Positions 55,389 through 64,000 of a stretch of 64,000 bases of DNA are shown here, in pieces. Source of the DNA: Enterobacter sp. R4-368 (lineage in GTDB: Bacteria > Pseudomonadota > Gammaproteobacteria > Enterobacterales > Enterobacteriaceae); the NCBI RefSeq assembly GCF_000410515.1, contig NC_021500.1, forward strand, positions 124,001 through 188,000, given 5' to 3'. Position 1 is the first letter of the stretch. Each line of letters begins with the position of its first letter. The translations under genes were made by a program, and so were the position numbers. The notes under the pieces were generated by a model. It was not told where the DNA came from and ran no database searches. It saw nothing but the letters and a program-made list of their open reading frames with translations.

Positions 55389-55547
55389 TTAAAATGATAA
55401 ACTCAGTGGATCAGTTACATGGTGAATGAATGATAAAATTGTGACGATCAATAAAGCTGCCCAAAGAATGTAACTGGTTTTCTCCTTTCCGGTTATGGCA
55501 GCCAGGATCACACCCAATGCAATCAAAAATGGCAAAAACATGAACAT
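55389..55547 (-). CDS. DUF5993 small membrane protein
   Basis: 52 residues read by hand from the ATG at 55547 (GAGGA upstream): M-F-M-F-L-P-F-L, a K-E-K loop, a second TM, then H-H-V-T-D-P-L-S-L-S-F. The H-H-x-T-D-P-L-x-L-S-F end marks DUF5993, a small two-TM protein encoded with DsbB-like genes. AAGGAG between it and the dsbB-like gene supports a two-gene operon. Confidence 0.85.
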   Translation of the reverse strand: MFMFLPFLIALGVILAAITGKEKTSYILWAALLIVTILSFIHHVTDPLSLSF

Positions 55548-56641
55548 AAATATTTCCTCTTTATGTCAATTGATAAGGGATTGCTGTGTTGTCGTACCCT
55601 AATATGAGCGAAAACAGATTATGTCAATCTGGAATGCTTTGAATTGTCAGGGATACGACCGTTTGTTTGTAGTGATCACCTCCTTTTTTCTGGTTACGGG
55701 TATATTCATTAAGATATAAGAAATACCTCTTTAGCTAACGCTATAACAAGTAATATTGATTATGCTACAAAATATATTTTCCCATGCTTACTGCAATCAG
55801 AAACAATACCAGAGACATCATTAAGTCCTTGGAGGTGTTAACCTTTGGATAAAAAGTAAAATAACCCAGGAACACCAAAACTCTGAGATACAGAGTAGCT
55901 TATACCGAGAACATAGAATAGACCCATATTTGTGTTATTTCGAAAAAGATCCTATAGCGTTGAGCTGATGCGTGTGCTTCGCAAAGGCCAGACCTCAGTA
56001 TTATATTATGGTGACCTTCCTGGTGAGCTGCTTCTGGTTAGCAGATGTTTTTGAAAGGTAGGGTATTTAAATGAGAAAAAAACGACCTCATCGCGAATTT
56101 TGCAACAATATCTTGAATAGAATGAAAATTTGAGTTTTTTACTTGCCCCCTCCTGGGGGAATGGTTTATCTGCAAAAACAATTTTTGGAATATACAATAT
56201 TTCAAAAAGCTGAAAGTTTATTACATGTCATATTTAATACCGCGCAAGCCATCCGATGTGAAAAATAAAAAAATCAGAATTTTCTAGCAAAAGTGAGTTT
56301 TTTGGATGCTATCCTTTAACTGATTCAATCAATTATTTATTAAGTATCAGAAATCTCTATGCTGAATAAAATGTCATCGATGTTCGTTTATGCTGTTTAG
56401 TCCCTAATTGTACAACATACCATGTTTAAAGAATCTGTTTTCAGCAAGCAACGGAGCTCCAGCAGACAGGATTGTATTATATATGGAAATCATTAACATA
56501 GAAAAATATCATGAATATTACCTTAGAGGTATTTTTCCAGAGGAATTGTCATCTTGTTAAAGAACAACTCATTTAGAAAACGGGTAAACCCCGTATTAAA
56601 CCGCTACCCTTGGCAACTTATCCAGCCTGCGGGGTGATACA
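55548..56641. other. Long AT-rich intergenic region, possible transposase scrap
   Basis: About 1.1 kb with no intact gene. On the plus strand 55959-56053 reads E-L-M-R-V-L-R-K-G-Q and ends V-S-R-C-F, faintly like the C-terminus of IS6-type transposases (E-x-M-x-x-x-R-K-G-Q). No other feature was identified. Confidence 0.35.
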
Positions 56642-57850
56642 ATGGATACTATAGGAAATTCAGCAATCTTCCCCTCAAGAGGCAACCAGAGCTATTCATC
56701 AAGATTGAGATCTATTGATTTTTTACGTGGTTTAGCACTTATTTTAATGGTATTAGATCATGTGCGCACTTTATTTTGCCCTACAGAATTCGACCCAACC
56801 GATTTATCTCATGCATCCATATCCCTTTTTTTGACCAGATTTATTACTCACTTCTGCGCGCCTGCATTTATTTTTCTGGCAGGTGTTAGTGCGTATTTGT
56901 ATGGTCTGAAGCGTACTCGTCAGCAGTTATCTGTATTCCTGTTTAGTCGAGGAGTATGGTTGATTTTATTAGAGGTAACCGTTGTCAGTTTTGCGTGGAA
57001 ATTTAACTTTGATAAGTTTGTTATTATACAGGTTATTTTTATATTAGGGTTTTCAATGATTTTGCTTTCTGCATTTATTTGGTTATCAAGATCATTTCTA
57101 CTGGCATGCGCTTTGGTTGCGTTTTTTGGTCATAATCTAATGGATACATACGCAGCGCCGGACGGATTCTTTAAAATTATCTTTCATATTTTGCATGTAC
57201 AAGGAGATATATATATTGGCTCATGGGCTGTCAGGGTTTTTTATCCAATAATACCCTGGTTTGGTATGATTTTTTTAGGATATTATTTGGCACCATGGTT
57301 TTTACTGCCAATTAAGTTAAGGATTAAACGGTTCTTTATTTTAGGTCTGATTTCACTGGTTTGTTTTTGTGTGTTAAGGTGGTTTAATATTTACGGCGAT
57401 GCCAACCACTTTACTATTAAAGGGAATGACCTCGCCTACAGTATACTTTCCTTTTTAAATGTAACAAAGTATCCGCCTTCATTGCTTTTTATTATGCTCA
57501 CGTTAGGTGTTTTTTTTATAGTATTAGCTGCAGTGGAGAAATGGCAACCTAAAAACAACGGGGTTATTTTATGTTTTGGTAAGGTGTCTTTATTTTTCTA
57601 TTTGGTGCATCTTTATTTAATTCATATATTTGCAAGCATTTATTCACGTTTAATATTAAATTCGCCAGGCGGTTGGTGGCTCCATTTTCCAACTTCAAAT
57701 ACAGATGAAAAATGGCCGGCTAACTACAGTCCAAATTTGTTATTAGTATATGTTGTGTGGTTGTTGTTAATTATTATTATTTATCCTTTATGCTCCGCAT
57801 ATCAGAAATATAAAAGTACGCATAATTATAGATGGTTATCATATATTTAA
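56642..57850 (+). CDS. DUF1624 / heparan-alpha-glucosaminide acetyltransferase-like membrane protein
   Basis: 402 residues with about ten TM segments. The N-terminal R-S-I-D-F-L-R-G-L-A-L-I-L-M-V-L-D-H-V-R motif with its histidine, and F-C-A-P-A-F-I-F-L-A-G, mark the DUF1624/acyltransferase clan. Codons are AT-rich against the neighbourhood, suggesting transfer. Substrate unknown; acyl transfer to surface sugars is likely for the family. Confidence 0.82.
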   Translation: MDTIGNSAIFPSRGNQSYSSRLRSIDFLRGLALILMVLDHVRTLFCPTEFDPTDLSHASISLFLTRFITHFCAPAFIFLAGVSAYLYGLKRTRQQLSVFLFSRGVWLILLEVTVVSFAWKFNFDKFVIIQVIFILGFSMILLSAFIWLSRSFLLACALVAFFGHNLMDTYAAPDGFFKIIFHILHVQGDIYIGSWAVRVFYPIIPWFGMIFLGYYLAPWFLLPIKLRIKRFFILGLISLVCFCVLRWFNIYGDANHFTIKGNDLAYSILSFLNVTKYPPSLLFIMLTLGVFFIVLAAVEKWQPKNNGVILCFGKVSLFFYLVHLYLIHIFASIYSRLILNSPGGWWLHFPTSNTDEKWPANYSPNLLLVYVVWLLLIIIIYPLCSAYQKYKSTHNYRWLSYI

Positions 57851-57869
57851 GATGTAAAATTCAATAGAC

Positions 57870-58010
57870 CTACTTGTGATTAACGTAAATACCTTCACGC
57901 TGCAGAAGCTCCCGGATACGCCGGTAACCAAAGCGGCGGCGTTCAGGTGCCCGTTCAGTGACGTGCGCGGATAACTGCGCATCAGCAGCCAGCCGGAGGC
58001 TGAGCCTCAT
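57870..58010 (-). pseudogene. IS3-family transposase (orfB) internal remnant
   Basis: On the minus strand from 58010 the sequence reads M-R-L-S-L-R-L-A, then E-R-R-R-F-G-Y-R-R-I-R-E-L-L-Q-R-E-G and V-N-H-K before a stop at 57870. The F-G-Y-R-R-I and V-N-H-K blocks are the helix-turn-helix part of IS3-group orfB. No other transposase part or end remains. Confidence 0.75.
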
Positions 58011-58338
58011 TATGGCATGTTGACAGGGATAAACCGGCTAGCCCGCTGGAACGATGTTACGACAGACCCGTTGCCTTACTCATGACTTCCTGCCACAGGT
58101 GCAAGCATCTCTCCTCGGCGCATTTTGGTGGTTTCTGCCCGGTCTTTTATTTGCAACCATTCTTTAGCGAGCAGCTCAAAGGTGTTAGATGCGTCATTGA
58201 CCTTGCGGCTCTAGCGGGTTCTTGTCTATTTCTTATAGCTTTATTGCACTCACCCAAGATAAGAATGGAAACTGATTGTACGCACCTCACCTATGTATTC
58301 ATTTCAGACCGCGCTTTCATGCGACAATACGGAATAAA

Positions 58339-58364
58339 AAAATCCACGCAAGTGCGTGGATTTT
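58339..58364 (-). terminator. Intrinsic terminator of the pth-ychF transcript
   Basis: 12-bp stem AAAATCCACGCA / TGCGTGGATTTT with a 2-base loop, T-run on the minus strand, 59 bp after the ychF stop. Part of the 90-base sequence also found, decayed, at 54301. Confidence 0.88.
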
Positions 58365-58422
58365 AGAGGGTTTTGTGAGATTTATGAGATGTTATGACAC
58401 CTCATGAGACAACAAAACTTAT

Positions 58423-59514
58423 TTAGACGTTGAACAGGAAGTTCATCACATCGCCATCTTTCACGATGTACTCTTTGCCTTCTGCACGCATCTTGCCGGC
58501 TTCTTTCGCGCCTTGCTCACCTTTGTAAGCGATAAAATCTTCATACGCGATGGTCTGCGCGCGAATAAAGCCTTTTTCGAAGTCGGTATGGATTTTACCC
58601 GCCGCCTGCGGCGCGGTTGCGCCAACCGGGATGGTCCATGCACGCACTTCTTTCACGCCGGCGGTGAAGTAAGTTTGCAGGTTCAGCAGGGCGTAACCTG
58701 CGCGGATCACGCGGTTCAGCCCCGGCTCTTCCAGACCCAGTTCGGCCATGAACTCGTCACGCTCTTCATCGTCCAGCTCGGCGATATCTGCTTCAACGGC
58801 GGCACAAACCGGCACCACGACGGAGCCTTCTTGCTCAGCGATAGCGCGAACCTGGTCAAGGTAAGGGTTATTTTCAAAGCCGTCTTCGTTCACGTTAGCG
58901 ATATACATGGTCGGCTTCAGTGTCAGGAAGCTCAGGTAACGAATCGCTTCTTTCTCTTCTTTGCTCAGATCCAGCGCGCGCAGCATACCGGCGTTTTCCA
59001 GTTGCGGCAGGCATTTTTCCAGTGCGGCCAGCTCAACTTTCGCATCTTTGTCGCCACCTTTCGCTTTTTTGGACACGCGATGGATAGCGCGTTCGCAGGT
59101 ATCCAGGTCAGAAAGCGCCAGCTCGGTGTTGATCACGTCAATATCTTCGGCCGGGTTCACTTTGCCCGCAACGTGGATGATATTGTCGTTCTCAAAACAG
59201 CGCACAACGTGGCCGATGGCTTCCGTTTCGCGAATGTTGGTCAAAAACTGGTTGCCCAGACCTTCGCCTTTGGACGCGCCTTTTACCAGACCGGCGATGT
59301 CGACGAATTCCATGGTGGTCGGCAGAATACGCTGCGGTTTCACGATTTCCGCGAGTTTATCCAGACGCGGATCGGGCATTGGTACGACACCGGTGTTCGG
59401 CTCAATAGTACAGAACGGGAAGTTAGCCGCTTCAATACCTGCTTTGGTGAGCGCATTGAACAGGGTGGATTTACCTACGTTGGGCAGGCCAACGATACCG
59501 CATTTGAATCCCAT
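58423..59514 (-). CDS. ychF: Redox-responsive ATPase YchF (OLA1 type)
   Basis: 363 residues, as in E. coli. Walker [10 protein letters not shown] at 8-16, D-I-A-G-L switch region, and N-V-N-E in place of the GTPase N-K-x-D motif, which makes YchF ATP-specific. A helical domain and C-terminal TGS domain follow. It associates with ribosomes and is downstream of pth, from which it is probably cotranscribed (126-bp gap). Confidence 0.98.
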   Translation of the reverse strand: MGFKCGIVGLPNVGKSTLFNALTKAGIEAANFPFCTIEPNTGVVPMPDPRLDKLAEIVKPQRILPTTMEFVDIAGLVKGASKGEGLGNQFLTNIRETEAIGHVVRCFENDNIIHVAGKVNPAEDIDVINTELALSDLDTCERAIHRVSKKAKGGDKDAKVELAALEKCLPQLENAGMLRALDLSKEEKEAIRYLSFLTLKPTMYIANVNEDGFENNPYLDQVRAIAEQEGSVVVPVCAAVEADIAELDDEERDEFMAELGLEEPGLNRVIRAGYALLNLQTYFTAGVKEVRAWTIPVGATAPQAAGKIHTDFEKGFIRAQTIAYEDFIAYKGEQGAKEAGKMRAEGKEYIVKDGDVMNFLFNV

Positions 59515-59640
59515 GATGTAATTACCTTAATATCTTGATAATCAACCTGTTGCGAAAAACAGATTGTAGAAAAGTGAATAACTTTGGCTATTATACACGT
59601 AACCGCTGTTACGCGCGGCAAAAATGCCGCCGCAACCCGC

Positions 59641-60225
59641 TTACTGCGCCTTAAAGGCATGCAGGCGATTGGTGGCTTTGGTTAAACCGTCTTTCAGCCA
59701 GATCTCGGTACAACGCGCCGCTTCGTCTACGGCTTCGTCAATCAGCTTCTGTTCGGAAACCGGTGGTTTACCCAGCACAAAACCGACAACCTTGTTTTTA
59801 TCACCCGGATGGCCAATTCCAACGCGTAAACGGTGAAAATTGGGGTTATTGCCTAATTTACTGATGATATCTTTCAGACCATTATGGCCACCGTGGCCGC
59901 CCCCCAGTTTAAATTTCGCCACGCCTGGCGGCAGATCCAGCTCATCGTGGGCGACGAGGATTTCGTCCGGGTTGATGCGATAAAACGTCGCCATTGCCGC
60001 GACCGCCTTACCGCTCAGGTTCATAAATGTCGTGGGAACCAGCAGACGCACGTCTTCACCCGCCAGATTGATGCGCGAGGTATAGCCGAAAAACTTCGGT
60101 TCGTCGCGCAGCGGCGCGCGGGCTCTCTCCGCCAACAAATCGACATACCAGGCGCCCGCGTTATGGCGCGTCGCGGCGTATTCAGCGCCGGGGTTCGCCA
60201 GCCCGACAATCAGTTTAATCGTCAC
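59641..60225 (-). CDS. pth: Peptidyl-tRNA hydrolase
   Basis: 194 residues, standard Pth. Catalytic H21 in T-R-H-N-A-G, N11 in G-L-A-N-P-G, and D in A-H-D-E-L-D-L-P are all in place. It releases tRNA from peptidyl-tRNA dropped by ribosomes and is essential in E. coli. Upstream of ychF, divergent from ychH as in E. coli. Confidence 0.98.
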   Translation of the reverse strand: MTIKLIVGLANPGAEYAATRHNAGAWYVDLLAERARAPLRDEPKFFGYTSRINLAGEDVRLLVPTTFMNLSGKAVAAMATFYRINPDEILVAHDELDLPPGVAKFKLGGGHGGHNGLKDIISKLGNNPNFHRLRVGIGHPGDKNKVVGFVLGKPPVSEQKLIDEAVDEAARCTEIWLKDGLTKATNRLHAFKAQ

Positions 60226-60496
60226 TTTTTATTCCTGACCAGATCAATGTCCGGCGCGTAGTTTACGTTGTGCGGGACGCGAAGACAAAATTCTCCCGGC
60301 GAAACGCGAAAAATGATAATGATTGCTCACATCAACCATTCGAATTTCATGTAGTTCAGTAGGTTATTTGTAAATTTGTGTTAGTCATAGATGTGTAATT
60401 GTGATCGTGCCCGCAACCGCTAAAAGGGTGGCTGTCTATACTTTACACACAAGGATTGGGGTTATCCCATCCAACCCGTCGTTCCGGAGGTGACAG

Positions 60497-60772
60497 ATGA
60501 AACGCAAAAACGCTTCGTTGCTCGGTAATGTGCTTATGGGGTTGGGGTTGGTCGTGATGGTTGTCGGCGTTGGTTATTCCATTTTAAACCAGTTGCCGCA
60601 ACTTAACCTGCCGCAGTTTTTTGCCCATGGCGCTGTGCTGAGCATCTTCCTCGGCGCCGTTCTCTGGCTCGCTGGCGCCCGCGTAAGTGGTCATGAGCAG
60701 GTGTGCGATAAGTACTGGTGGGTGCGTCATTATGACAAACGCTGCCGCAGGGACCGGCAACATCATAGTTAA
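60497..60772 (+). CDS. ychH: Stress-induced membrane protein YchH
   Basis: 91 residues: two TM segments (about 9-30 and 43-60), then C-D-K-Y-W-W-V-R-H-Y-D-K-R-C and a basic tail. GGAGGT lies before the ATG. In E. coli ychH is CRP-controlled and stress-induced; the 270 bases to pth should hold its promoter. Confidence 0.93.
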   Translation: MKRKNASLLGNVLMGLGLVVMVVGVGYSILNQLPQLNLPQFFAHGAVLSIFLGAVLWLAGARVSGHEQVCDKYWWVRHYDKRCRRDRQHHS

Positions 60773-60787
60773 AAAGTCAGTTTCGAT

Positions 60788-60815
60788 AACGGTTCCTGCG
60801 GGAGCCGTTTTTTTT
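60788..60815 (+). terminator. ychH intrinsic terminator
   Basis: Stem AACGGTTCC / GGAGCCGTT (one G-T pair), 4-base loop, then eight Ts. Confidence 0.9.
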
Positions 60816-60825
60816 GGCTTTTTTC

Positions 60826-60856
60826 TTGACCCTCACGTAACGTGAGGCCCGATAGT
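60826..60856 (+). promoter_or_regulatory. MerR-type promoter with 19-bp spacer and operator
   Basis: TTGACC (60826-60831) and GATAGT (60851-60856) are 19 bp apart, and the spacer is filled by the perfect 17-bp palindrome CCTCACGT-A-ACGTGAGG (60831-60847). This is the overlong spacer that MerR activators untwist. The gene for such a regulator starts 28 bp downstream, so autoregulation is likely. Confidence 0.85.
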
Positions 60857-60884
60857 CCAGTCTGTGGGCGAGAAAGGAGCAGCT

Positions 60885-61919
60885 ATGTTGATTCAGGTGG
60901 GGGAGTTAGCGCGACGTGCGGGGATCAGTGTGCGTACGTTGCACCACTACGAGCAAATCGGTTTGCTGTTGCCTTCTGCCCGAAGCGCCGCCGGATACCG
61001 GCTTTATGCGCTCGCGGATGTCAAACGCCTGCATATGATTCAGGCGCTGGCGAAAGCGGGTATGGAACTGGCGGCAATCGGGGATTATCTGGCGCGGGAA
61101 ACGCGTCCGCTGGCGGAATTACTGGATGACCAAATCATGCTGCTCGACAAGCAAATGCGCAATATTGTCACTCTGCGCGAACAGCTTGCGGTGTTGCGTG
61201 ATGGTCTCGCCAGCGGCGTGGAGCCCGATCTGGAGTCCTGGCTACGGACCCTGGAGTTAATGAAAATGTACGATCGTTGGTTTAGTCCGCAAGAGTTACA
61301 GGAATTACCGTTTGCCTCGCGCGATGAGGCTCGCGAACGATTCTGGGCGCAAATGGTGAGCGAAGTGCAAACCCTTTTAGCGCAGAAGTGCCCGGTGGAT
61401 GATCCGCGCGCGATGGAGCTGGCAACCCGCTGGATGACGCGGCTGGAGCAGGATACTGCCAACAAACCGGAGTTTCTGACCCGCTTAAATGAGATGCACC
61501 GCGTGGAGCCCCAAATGCGTGAGCAAACAGGCATTACGCAGGAAGCGGTCGATTTTATTACCCACAGTTTTGCGGAAAGCAAGCTCGCTATCTGGCAGCG
61601 TTATTTGTCTGCGCAAGAGATGGCGTTTACCCGGGCGCACTATTTTGACCGCATGTTGGAGTGGCCGCCGCTGGTGGCGAAACTGCATACCGCTCAACGT
61701 CAGGCAGTAGATCCAGAGTCTGACGAAGCGCAGGCGCTGGCCGCTAACTGGCTGGAGCTGTTCCAGTCTTATGCCGGAACCGATCCGCAAACGCAGCAAA
61801 AATTCCGCAGGGCGATGCAACAGGAGCCGCATCTGATGACGGGAACCTGGATGACGCCCGACGTGCTGCAATGGCTACAACGGGCGATTGAGGTGATGAT
61901 GCGCCGCCGCGCATCATGA
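60885..61919 (+). CDS. MerR-family regulator with TipAS-like antibiotic-binding region
   Basis: 344 residues from the ATG at 60885, AAGGAG 5 bases upstream. The MerR HTH and coiled coil take up 1-115 ([13 protein letters not shown]). Residues about 130-344 are all-helical with two related blocks, each with M-x-x-x-Y/F-D-R-M/W-F-like starts, as in TipA/Mta/SkgA-type drug-sensing domains. It probably senses a bulky drug or peptide. It is absent between ychH and dauA in E. coli, so it is an insertion here. Convergent with dauA with no bases between stops. Confidence 0.88.
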   Translation: MLIQVGELARRAGISVRTLHHYEQIGLLLPSARSAAGYRLYALADVKRLHMIQALAKAGMELAAIGDYLARETRPLAELLDDQIMLLDKQMRNIVTLREQLAVLRDGLASGVEPDLESWLRTLELMKMYDRWFSPQELQELPFASRDEARERFWAQMVSEVQTLLAQKCPVDDPRAMELATRWMTRLEQDTANKPEFLTRLNEMHRVEPQMREQTGITQEAVDFITHSFAESKLAIWQRYLSAQEMAFTRAHYFDRMLEWPPLVAKLHTAQRQAVDPESDEAQALAANWLELFQSYAGTDPQTQQKFRRAMQQEPHLMTGTWMTPDVLQWLQRAIEVMMRRRAS

Positions 61920-63599
61920 TTACAGGTCGGCTAAGGCCGCGTCACGGTTAGGGAAGAACGACAGACGGCCAGGGATTGGCTGTATACCCGCGCGTGCCAG
62001 CGTGCGTAGCGGCTGGAACTCAAGGTTGCTGACGCGCAGTTCAGTACCCTGCGGCAGGCGGTTGACGAAACGACGGAAAGCGTCCAGCCCGCCTGCATCC
62101 AGCACCGGCACCGCATCCCATTTCAGCACCACAATGCGCTTCCCGGCGATACGGGTTTCCAGATCGCTGAACACACTTTCTGCAGCAGCAAAGAACAGCG
62201 GGCCGATCACGCGTAGCACCAGCACATCATCCGGTACGCTGACGTTTACCACGGCCAGGCGAGTCATCCGCGCGATACGGCGCATAAAAAGCAGCGACGC
62301 GAGCACAATCCCTACGCTGATGGCGATCACCATATCGAACAACACGGTCAGTGACATGCAAATCAGCATCACCACAATGTCATCCACCGGCGCGCGGCGC
62401 AGCAGATCGATCACTTTGTGCGCTTCACTCATATTCCACGCTACCATCAGCAACAGCGCCGCCATGGCAGACAGCGGCAGCCAGGAGAGCAGGGGAGCCA
62501 GCGCCAGTAACGCCATGATCACTAACAGTGAGTGAACCACCGCCGAAATGGGCGAAGTGGCTCCGGCGCGGACGTTGGCCGCCGAACGGGCAATCGCTGC
62601 GGTCGCGGTGATCCCACCGAAGAACGGTGCGGCGATATTCCCCAGCCCCTGGCCAATCAGCTCGCTGTTGGCTTTATGTTTGGTGCCGGTCATACCGTCC
62701 AGCACGACAGCGCACAGCAGCGATTCGATAGCACCAAGCATTGCCATAGAAAATGCCGCGGGCAGCAACGCGCGCAGCGAATCCCAGGTCAGGGTAAATT
62801 CAGAACCAGGCAGATCCCACGGCAGCACCAGTTGCGGCAGCAGCTGCGGGATGCCGTTGCCCTGCGAACCATCTGCCAGCACGTAGTGAAATTGTGAACC
62901 GATGGTCGCGACGTGACCGCCGAGCAGATTGACCACCAGCATCACCGCGCAGCCCGCCAGCAGCGCGGGCAGATGCCCCGGTAGACGTAAACGCAGGCGC
63001 GGCCACAGCACCAGCGTGGCGAGGGTGACAATACCAATCGCCGCATCACCCGGATTGACTGTCGGCAGTGCCATCACCAGCGCGCCGACTTTTTGCAGAT
63101 AGTGTTCCGGCACATGCGGCATTTGCAGGCCGAGAAAATCTTTTATCTGCATGGTAGCGATGGTAATGCCGATCCCGGAAGTGAAACCGAGCGTCACAGA
63201 AAGCGGAATGTATTCAATTAACCGACCAAAGCGCGCCAGCCCGAAGAGGATCAGAAACACACCGGACATCAGCGTCGCTACCAGCAGGCCCGACAGACCA
63301 AACTGCTGCGAAACCGGGTACAGGATCACCACAAAGGCGGCCGTCGGACCGGAAACGCTGTAGCGCGAACCGCCACTCAGGGCGATAACAATCCCGGCAA
63401 CCGCCGATGTATAAAGCCCGTATTGCGGTGCCACGCCACTGCCGATCGCCAGCGCCATCGCCAGCGGGATAGCGATAATACCAACCGTTATCCCGGCAAT
63501 CAGATCGCGGGTGAAACGGGCGGTGGTGTATTTTTCTTTCCAGCACGCGTCGATTAGCGCGCGAAAAGGCATGACATGAGGTGAGAACAATCTGTTCAC
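61920..63599 (-). CDS. dauA: C4-dicarboxylate (succinate) transporter DauA (YchM), SulP family
   Basis: 559 residues from a GTG at 63599, which aligns with the E. coli ATG and gives the same length; an ATG 35 codons upstream is less likely. The membrane part (about 25-430) has the SulP fold with G-P-T-A-A-F-V-V; the C-terminal STAS domain (about 440-555) has V-L-D-A-G-G-L-D. It imports succinate and aspartate aerobically at acidic pH. Confidence 0.96.
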   Translation of the reverse strand: MNRLFSPHVMPFRALIDACWKEKYTTARFTRDLIAGITVGIIAIPLAMALAIGSGVAPQYGLYTSAVAGIVIALSGGSRYSVSGPTAAFVVILYPVSQQFGLSGLLVATLMSGVFLILFGLARFGRLIEYIPLSVTLGFTSGIGITIATMQIKDFLGLQMPHVPEHYLQKVGALVMALPTVNPGDAAIGIVTLATLVLWPRLRLRLPGHLPALLAGCAVMLVVNLLGGHVATIGSQFHYVLADGSQGNGIPQLLPQLVLPWDLPGSEFTLTWDSLRALLPAAFSMAMLGAIESLLCAVVLDGMTGTKHKANSELIGQGLGNIAAPFFGGITATAAIARSAANVRAGATSPISAVVHSLLVIMALLALAPLLSWLPLSAMAALLLMVAWNMSEAHKVIDLLRRAPVDDIVVMLICMSLTVLFDMVIAISVGIVLASLLFMRRIARMTRLAVVNVSVPDDVLVLRVIGPLFFAAAESVFSDLETRIAGKRIVVLKWDAVPVLDAGGLDAFRRFVNRLPQGTELRVSNLEFQPLRTLARAGIQPIPGRLSFFPNRDAALADL

Positions 63600-63669
63600 A
63601 ATGGTCTGGCGTCCCCTGGAAATCATTCGATAACTAATTAATAAATCATACAAATAATATTTAAAGCTA

Positions 63670-63695
63670 AAAAAACCCGCCTGAGCGGGTTTTTT
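63670..63695 (-). terminator. prs intrinsic terminator
   Basis: 11-bp stem AAAAAACCCGC / GCGGGTTTTTT with loop CTGA, 13 bp after the prs stop; T-runs on both strands. Confidence 0.92.
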
Positions 63696-63707
63696 ATACA
63701 GCAACGA

Positions 63708-64000
<293 letters not shown>

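Overview
The window is chromosomal DNA from an Enterobacteriaceae member. The right-hand end is the conserved ychF - pth - ychH - dauA - prs neighbourhood, and yajD, blc, lutABC and a CspA-type gene are close to their Escherichia/Klebsiella/Enterobacter counterparts. The accessory content (a crrABC/kexD-like locus, a nine-gene Cfa/FAD/DUF1365 operon, a protealysin-chitinase-LPMO island) suggests Kosakonia, Enterobacter or a near relative rather than E. coli. The genus is an inference.

Layout. 1-10.5 kb: ketopantoate reductase-like gene (runs off the left edge) with an EamA permease, a LysR regulator, an APH-type kinase, a short AraC-type regulator, the lutABC lactate-oxidation operon, a catalytically complete Cfa paralog, an AraC regulator and an MFS transporter. 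10.5-17.2 kb: yajD, an MccF-type S66 peptidase with the S118/E243/H311 triad, a chemoreceptor, a CspA-type cold-shock gene with its long thermosensor leader, an unlisted 43-residue basic protein, an orphan RES-domain protein and a small exported protein. 17.2-25.1 kb: an RND pump without a fusion protein, a six-TM ABC-exporter half, a small membrane protein, an OmpR-type response regulator/kinase pair and a TupA-like ATP-grasp protein. This matches the Klebsiella crrABC-kexD colistin-resistance neighbourhood. 25.4-33.3 kb: small stress/unknown genes, an exported esterase, a FUSC - DUF1656 - HlyD efflux operon with a divergent AraC regulator, DUF1304 and a methyltransferase.

33.3-41.1 kb: a tightly overlapping nine-gene operon read leftwards (NTF2-like, SDR, FAD oxidoreductase, DUF1365, divergent Cfa-like methyltransferase, DUF2878, chalcone-isomerase-like, DUF3833 lipoprotein, TudS-YbgA fusion) behind an MlrA/BluR-like MerR regulator. 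An inverted repeat with the MlrA-type architecture (10-bp arms, 12-bp spacer) lies between regulator and operon. The gene set resembles the light/singlet-oxygen membrane-lipid loci of other proteobacteria. 41.2-44.3 kb: blc, a small unknown, and a divergent LysR/EamA pair.

44.3-58.4 kb is accessory DNA bounded by two IS3-family remnants: protealysin-type metalloprotease with its emfourin inhibitor, an AA10 LPMO, two holin-like membrane proteins, a LuxR-type regulator, a GH18 chitinase with no signal peptide, and two paralogous proteins of unknown function. Next to it is a 4-kb segment (DsbB-like plus DUF5993, DUF1624 membrane protein, decayed IS and tRNA-like pieces) flanked by an imperfect duplication of the 3' end and terminator of ychF, as expected from an old insertion there. 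58.4-64 kb returns to core genome, with a TipA-type MerR regulator between ychH and dauA carrying a textbook 19-bp-spacer MerR promoter. The best candidates for an undescribed system are the chitinase/LPMO/holin/unknown-paralog island and the MlrA-type-operator lipid operon.
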